Origin: Acinetobacter chinensis
Lineage (GTDB): Bacteria > Pseudomonadota > Gammaproteobacteria > Pseudomonadales > Moraxellaceae
Length of the DNA: 64,000 nt
Direction: 5' to 3'
NCBI RefSeq assembly: GCF_002165375.2
Contig: NZ_CP032133.1
Location: 1-64,000 of the forward strand
How positions within the stretch are numbered: position 1 is the first letter of the stretch; each line of letters opens with the position of its first letter. This document shows positions 60,573-64,000 of this stretch, piece by piece. The notes beneath the pieces were generated by a model that was not told the DNA's origin, searched no databases, and saw only the letters and a program-made list of their open reading frames with translations. Made by a program: the position numbers and the translations under genes.

Positions 60573-61730
60573 TTACCCCACCAAACTCCGGAAACTCGCC
60601 CGGTAGTCCGTCGGCTTGAGATGCACATGTTGGCTGAGGTCGCCGGGTAGCGTGAACAGGCGCGGACCGTCCCGAAACTGGAACACGCGATACAGATGGA
60701 ATTGATCGCCCGCCTCCTTGGAGAATTCGAGTTCGTTGTGGCTGACCAAGAAAGACGAGCCTACCCCGCCATTGGTGGTTTTCACCTCGATGAAGCGCTC
60801 ATGGGCGTCCTCTTCGAACGACAGGATGTCGAACCCCGCACCGTCTCCCTGGGTGTCGGACACCCAATCCAGCCGCTGAAAAAGCTCTGGGTGGCCGAGC
60901 TCGGTCAGGCGTTGCTGTTCGTAGCCAATCACCCACTGCTCCCCTGCCCGGCCCAGCTTGCGGTTGGCTTCATCGCGAGCGGCATAATCGAACTTTCGCG
61001 GTAGGCGTTGCCGTAGAGATGCCGGGGTACGCACAAGCACTTCACGGGCGGGTGGTTCTACCAAAGCCGCTCGGTAGGTTTTGTCACCCGGAAGTTTTAC
61101 CTCCTCCAGGGCATCGACAAGAGCGCCGACCGTCTGCTGATGTTCCAGAACGTAGGCGTGTACGGATTTACGCAGCAGCAGTTGGCTGTTGCCGCGTGGC
61201 TTGTAGCCGTTGATATAGGGCAGGCCCAGGGCATCGAGTACGGCGCTAATGTTCTGGTGCTTGAGCTCGACTGAAGACTTGCTGCGACCGTTCAGCAGTT
61301 GGCGCAGTGCCTGGTTGTGCTCGGACTTGTTGTACGGCTCCCCAGCCGCCTCGGCACGCAGCATGTCGAAATAGTCTTCGACCGTGGCCAGGACCTCTTC
61401 TTCGGACCAGTCTTCGCCGATGCGAATGATGCGAAACCCGAGCCGCGTCAGCGCCGGAACGACGGTCGCCTCGCCACCGGAGAAGCTGTCAGCAGTGAGC
61501 GGGCCCTGCTCGGGAAATTGCTTGCCGAAGGCCACACCGGCGATGGCCTTGGAATCGCAATCGGTGCCGGTCTTCGGATCACGTACCAGGAAGTCGCGGG
61601 ACTTGCCGTAGCCGTGGCGCGCCAGGAATTTCGTGCGGCCCAGTTGCACGAACTCATCGATGGCAGCCTGCACGGCGGCGGGGCTTCGAAGCTGGGAGAG
61701 TTGAGACACAGGGTCCTTCCTTACTGTCAT
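60573..61730 (-). CDS. DUF3883-type protein, restriction/defence-like
   Basis: A protein of about 385 aa, GC-rich. The N-terminal domain (AAVQAAIDEFVQLGRTKFLARHGYGKSRDFLV...YDSKAIAGVAFG-like) resembles the DNA-binding head of ScoMcrA-like proteins. The C-terminal DUF3883 domain (RKLGRAGEQWVIGYEQQRL..., GAGFDILSFEEDAHERFIEVKTT) carries a D-x(n)-ExK nuclease-like motif. Such proteins occur in modification-dependent restriction and defence loci. The start is placed at MTVRKDPVSQLSQL. It stands alone here beside the IS1182 element. Confidence 0.65.
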   Translation of the reverse strand: MTVRKDPVSQLSQLRSPAAVQAAIDEFVQLGRTKFLARHGYGKSRDFLVRDPKTGTDCDSKAIAGVAFGKQFPEQGPLTADSFSGGEATVVPALTRLGFRIIRIGEDWSEEEVLATVEDYFDMLRAEAAGEPYNKSEHNQALRQLLNGRSKSSVELKHQNISAVLDALGLPYINGYKPRGNSQLLLRKSVHAYVLEHQQTVGALVDALEEVKLPGDKTYRAALVEPPAREVLVRTPASLRQRLPRKFDYAARDEANRKLGRAGEQWVIGYEQQRLTELGHPELFQRLDWVSDTQGDGAGFDILSFEEDAHERFIEVKTTNGGVGSSFLVSHNELEFSKEAGDQFHLYRVFQFRDGPRLFTLPGDLSQHVHLKPTDYRASFRSLVG

Positions 61731-61759
61731 GGTGTGCCGGGAACCGCCGAGCCACGAGA

Positions 61760-61987
61760 TTATGAGTAGCCCCTGAACAGAAACGTCACGATAAAAGCCG
61801 TGAACGCCACCAGGCCCATTAAATCCCTTGCGTATTTGCAGCCCGTGCTGTCCAAACCTGTACCAGGTCCGATCAACACGCTCCAACCATTGAGGTACGA
61901 AAACACCGCCTGACCGAACAAAAAATGCGTGATAGCCGCCGCAGCCATGACGCCGGAATCGTCAGACAGGCTGTAGCTGTTGACCAT
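61760..61987 (-). CDS. Small hypothetical membrane protein
   Basis: About 75 aa with two possible membrane segments (AAAAITHFLFGQAVFSYLNG and MGLVAFTAFIVTFLFRG). No family recognised. It may be a real small gene of the GC-rich donor segment or a chance frame; the upstream in-frame ATG at 62005 is an alternative start. Confidence 0.35.
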   Translation of the reverse strand: MVNSYSLSDDSGVMAAAAITHFLFGQAVFSYLNGWSVLIGPGTGLDSTGCKYARDLMGLVAFTAFIVTFLFRGYS

Positions 61988-62291
61988 TGCCCTGTACGCC
62001 TGCATCTGAAATGGCTATTGCCCTGATGGGAGCCGGCTTTTCAGCCACCGACACCAGCGATGCCGTCAATATTCTTTACCCGATAACCATGACCGTACAA
62101 GCTAACAAGGCCTGGCAAGCCAGCGGACTTAAAAAGTCTTTTTTTCTACCATCCCACAAAAAAGTTCGTGGTGGAGAAAAGATAAGCTATGCAAGGCTTT
62201 AGGAGACGTGGTTTTTCAGGATGACGAAGAACGATTCGGCGCTAGGTGCAACATAGGTGCATCGCACGAGCGCTAGGAACGGCGAAAAAAG

Positions 62292-62590
62292 GCGGACGTG
62301 GCGAAATCGGTAGACGCAGCAGACTTTAAAATTGGAGTGCCCGCGGGGAAATCCGCGGAGTAGAACCGCTCAAAGTCGGGGAACGCTAACGGGCAATACC
62401 CTAAGCCAATCCCGAGCCAAGCCCCTTCGGGGGAAGGTGTAGAGACTGGACGGGCGGCGCCTAAAGCCTTCGGGCAATGGCGAAGGGACAGTCCAGACCA
62501 CGAACGTCATCAGACGGCGGCGAAAGTCGAGGTGGTACGAAAATCTGCTTCTCTGTGAGAGTACGGGTTCGAGTCCCGTCGTCCGCACCA
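62292..62590 (+). tRNA. tRNA-Leu(UAA) split by a group I intron
   Basis: The acceptor stem GCGGACG (62292-62298) pairs with CGTCCGC (62580-62586), and CCA is encoded at 62588-62590. The D-arm GCGAAATCGGTAGACGC, anticodon stem GCAGA/TCTGC, leucine-type variable arm and T-arm ACGGGTTCGAGTCCCGT are all in place. The 5' exon is 62292-62326 and the 3' exon 62540-62590. Joining them gives anticodon loop CTTAAAA, anticodon TAA. The mature tRNA would be 86 nt. It is on the opposite strand to tmrB, with about 90 bp between them. Confidence 0.9.
62327..62539 (+). ncRNA. Group I intron (IC3-like) in tRNA-Leu(UAA)
   Basis: A 213-nt insertion between U34 and A35 of the anticodon, with U at the end of the 5' exon and G as the last intron base. 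Core elements include AATCCCGAGCCAAGC, GGTGTAGAGACTGGACGG pairing as P7 with GGGACAGTCCAGACC, and GGCGGCGAAAGTCG near the 3' end. These closely parallel the self-splicing Azoarcus tRNA-Ile intron. The insertion site is the one used by cyanobacterial tRNA-Leu introns. No homing endonuclease is encoded. Confidence 0.88.
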
Positions 62591-62683
62591 CAAAGCCAAA
62601 CATCCCTGCGATGATCGACCTCTGGGCGTTTGGTCGTGAGCCCGCCACCCTCGCGCTACGCTTTGCGCAGGCGTCGAAGGCGA

Positions 62684-63226
62684 TCAGGTGCGCCCATCGA
62701 TTCCGTCGAGCACCATCGCTGCGAGTTCATCGCTGGTGTGTGCACCACTATCGAGAACACGGGTTGTGCATGGAAGCCGTTCCCTTGCGGCCAAGCATCG
62801 GGCGACATTCGCTAATCGCCACTCTCGAATCTCCGCATTTCGATTCGGGTCAGGATGCATGGTCTGGTTCGCGATCCGGTGACGCAATAGGTCCTCGTTG
62901 AGCGTCAGAAAGATGTGCAGCAGCTGATCGTCGATCCGCCTTACCCCGTCGAGTATCTCAGTCAGATAGTCCGGGTGCACGAGCGTCATTGGGATGATGA
63001 TGTCCTGCGAGTAATTCCTTCGAATCTCCCTGACCGCCGCGATCGTAAGTCCCCTCCACAAGGGGAGATCCTGATAGTCTCCGCTCGCTGGCATGGGGAC
63101 CGTTTCTTTCACCACGAACCCGATTTCCTCGGGGTCAAAGATCAGCGATTTGGAACGCCGATCGCGCAGCCGCTTAGCGAGCGTCGTCTTTCCGGCGCCG
63201 AAAGGTCCGTTGATCCAGATTATCAT
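62684..63226 (-). CDS. tmrB: TmrB-like ATP-binding protein
   Basis: A 180-aa P-loop protein with Walker A INGPFGAGKTTLAKRL (residues 5-20) and a following kinase-like fold (SLIFDPEEIGFVV; DIIIPMTLVHPDYLTEIL; LLRHRIANQ). It matches the tunicamycin-resistance TmrB family that regularly travels with aac(3)-II genes. It begins 12 bp after the aac(3) stop and is probably co-transcribed with it. Confidence 0.85.
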   Translation of the reverse strand: MIIWINGPFGAGKTTLAKRLRDRRSKSLIFDPEEIGFVVKETVPMPASGDYQDLPLWRGLTIAAVREIRRNYSQDIIIPMTLVHPDYLTEILDGVRRIDDQLLHIFLTLNEDLLRHRIANQTMHPDPNRNAEIREWRLANVARCLAARERLPCTTRVLDSGAHTSDELAAMVLDGIDGRT

Positions 63227-63238
63227 TGTCGACGGCCT

Positions 63239-64000
63239 CTAACCTGAAGGCTCGCAAGAGCGCTCGACGGCCTCGTGCGGAGGCACGATCGGAGTGGTTC
63301 CGAAATGCTTCTCAAGATAGGTGACGCCGAACGTCACGATGTCCTGCGCGTCGAACAGGTAGCACTGAGCAAAGCCCACGACACCTTCTCGATGGCGACC
63401 GAGCTTCACGTAAGCATTTGCTATAGTTTCAACCGCATCCGGCTTTCCTTCGATAGCAAAGCAATCGAGAATGCCGTTTGAATCGTAATCCGATGCCGTT
63501 TTCCAGGCGACTTCACCGTCTCTTCCAAGCATCGGCATCTCATACGTCACCCACCGTTTGTTGGGGATATCGGCAACCGCCTCGGCGTAGTGCAATGCGG
63601 TAACGGAGTTTAGCGGCGCACCCAACAGCAGGGCCTTCCCGCCAAGGCGAACGAACCGCTCGACGGGCGATCCTTCCCCCAAGGCGTGACCGAGTTCGTG
63701 AGGCTCCGTCAGCGTTTCAGCCAGCGGACCAACCGCGACCATCGATGCATCGGGGTGCGCGCTGCGCCGCGCGCCGGGGGCTTGAACCAGAAATTGATTC
63801 AGCAGGCCGAACCCACGGTAAGTCCCGGCTGTTGCGGGATCGAACGGCAGCCAGGTACGGCGGGCTTCGTCATCCAGCCGAGCGCCATTCAGAGTCTCCT
63901 CGTAGGGTGATCGGTCCCACGACGCGTATCCCATCACAGTGCCAGTCGGCCCAACCGCGGAGCGTAACGCGGCAACGACCGTCTCCGCTCCTCCTTCGAC
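63239..64000 (-). CDS. aac(3)-IId: Aminoglycoside 3-N-acetyltransferase AAC(3)-II, 5' end outside window
   Basis: 254 codons including the stop are visible; about 33 N-terminal residues lie beyond the window. The sequence (VMGYASWDRSPYEETLNGARLDDEARRTW..., RSAHPDASMVAVGPLAETLTEPHELGHALGEGSP, KALLLGAPLNSVTALHYAEAVADIP) matches the AAC(3)-IIa/IId group. It uses acetyl-CoA to modify gentamicin and tobramycin. The exact allele is from memory and needs comparison. tmrB follows 12 bp downstream. Confidence 0.93.
   Translation of the reverse strand, partial: VEGGAETVVAALRSAVGPTGTVMGYASWDRSPYEETLNGARLDDEARRTWLPFDPATAGTYRGFGLLNQFLVQAPGARRSAHPDASMVAVGPLAETLTEPHELGHALGEGSPVERFVRLGGKALLLGAPLNSVTALHYAEAVADIPNKRWVTYEMPMLGRDGEVAWKTASDYDSNGILDCFAIEGKPDAVETIANAYVKLGRHREGVVGFAQCYLFDAQDIVTFGVTYLEKHFGTTPIVPPHEAVERSCEPSG

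Noticed and set aside
61299..61769. 156-codon plus-strand frame
   Set aside because: Lies antisense to the DUF3883-type gene, which has clear domain signatures; GC-rich artefact.

Overview
The window looks like part of a large Acinetobacter multidrug-resistance plasmid. The backbone is AT-rich and carries a ParA/ParB pair, a plasmid UmuD/UmuC pair, ISAba3- and ISAba125-type insertion sequences, blaOXA-58, aphA6 in TnaphA6, and XerC/XerD (pdif) sites, a combination known from Acinetobacter plasmids. No conjugation genes and no certain replication initiator are visible. The right-hand third is clearly GC-richer in places (47-49.7 kb and 58.7-64 kb) and was imported from other Gram-negative bacteria.

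Layout. 1-1.1 kb: no gene seen. 1.1-7.5 kb: a three-gene leftward unit (152, 785 and 1178 aa); the last gene is a very large tyrosine recombinase. 7.7-9.5 kb: parA-parB framed by two near-identical palindromes that are good parS candidates. 9.5-10.7 kb: transposase wreckage. 10.7-13.1 kb: a helicase-like gene followed by 1 kb of repeat-rich noncoding DNA, a possible origin or control region. 13.1-19 kb: small hypothetical genes, an IS3 element, umuD-umuC behind an SOS-type palindrome, and a plasmid copy of exonuclease VII (xseA-xseB).

20.1-45.8 kb is a chain of five pdif modules delimited by six 28-bp XerC/XerD sites in strictly alternating orientation. Module 1 holds one small unknown gene. 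Module 2 holds two toxin-antitoxin pairs separated by an IS1202-family element. Module 3 holds araC-lysE, wrecked by TnaphA6 (amikacin resistance) and nested IS3 elements. Module 4 holds blaOXA-58 (carbapenem resistance) between ISAba3 copies. Module 5, about 10 kb, holds a complete AdeRS-like two-component system, an AdeAB-like RND pump without an outer-membrane gene, a 14-TM MFS exporter and an AraC/LysE pair. A whole regulated RND efflux system packaged as a pdif module is the most striking feature.

45.9-50.5 kb: a resolvase, an ISL3 transposase, a chloramphenicol exporter of the CmlA family with its attenuator leader peptide, and a truncated IS3. 50.8-54.4 kb: a Type III CBASS anti-phage operon (CdnC, HORMA, TRIP13, NucC) followed by a truncated fifth gene. 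54.5-58.5 kb: an orphan, 5'-truncated BREX brxL and a truncated Tn3-family transposase. 58.9-64 kb: an IS1182-family element, a DUF3883-type gene, a tRNA-Leu(UAA) gene interrupted by a group I intron, tmrB and the 3' part of aac(3)-II, which runs off the window.

Taken together, the window combines stability functions (par, toxin-antitoxin), SOS/repair functions (umuDC, xseAB), phage defence (CBASS, brxL remnant) and resistance to carbapenems, aminoglycosides and phenicols plus multidrug efflux, with module exchange by chromosomal XerC/XerD and by several IS families.
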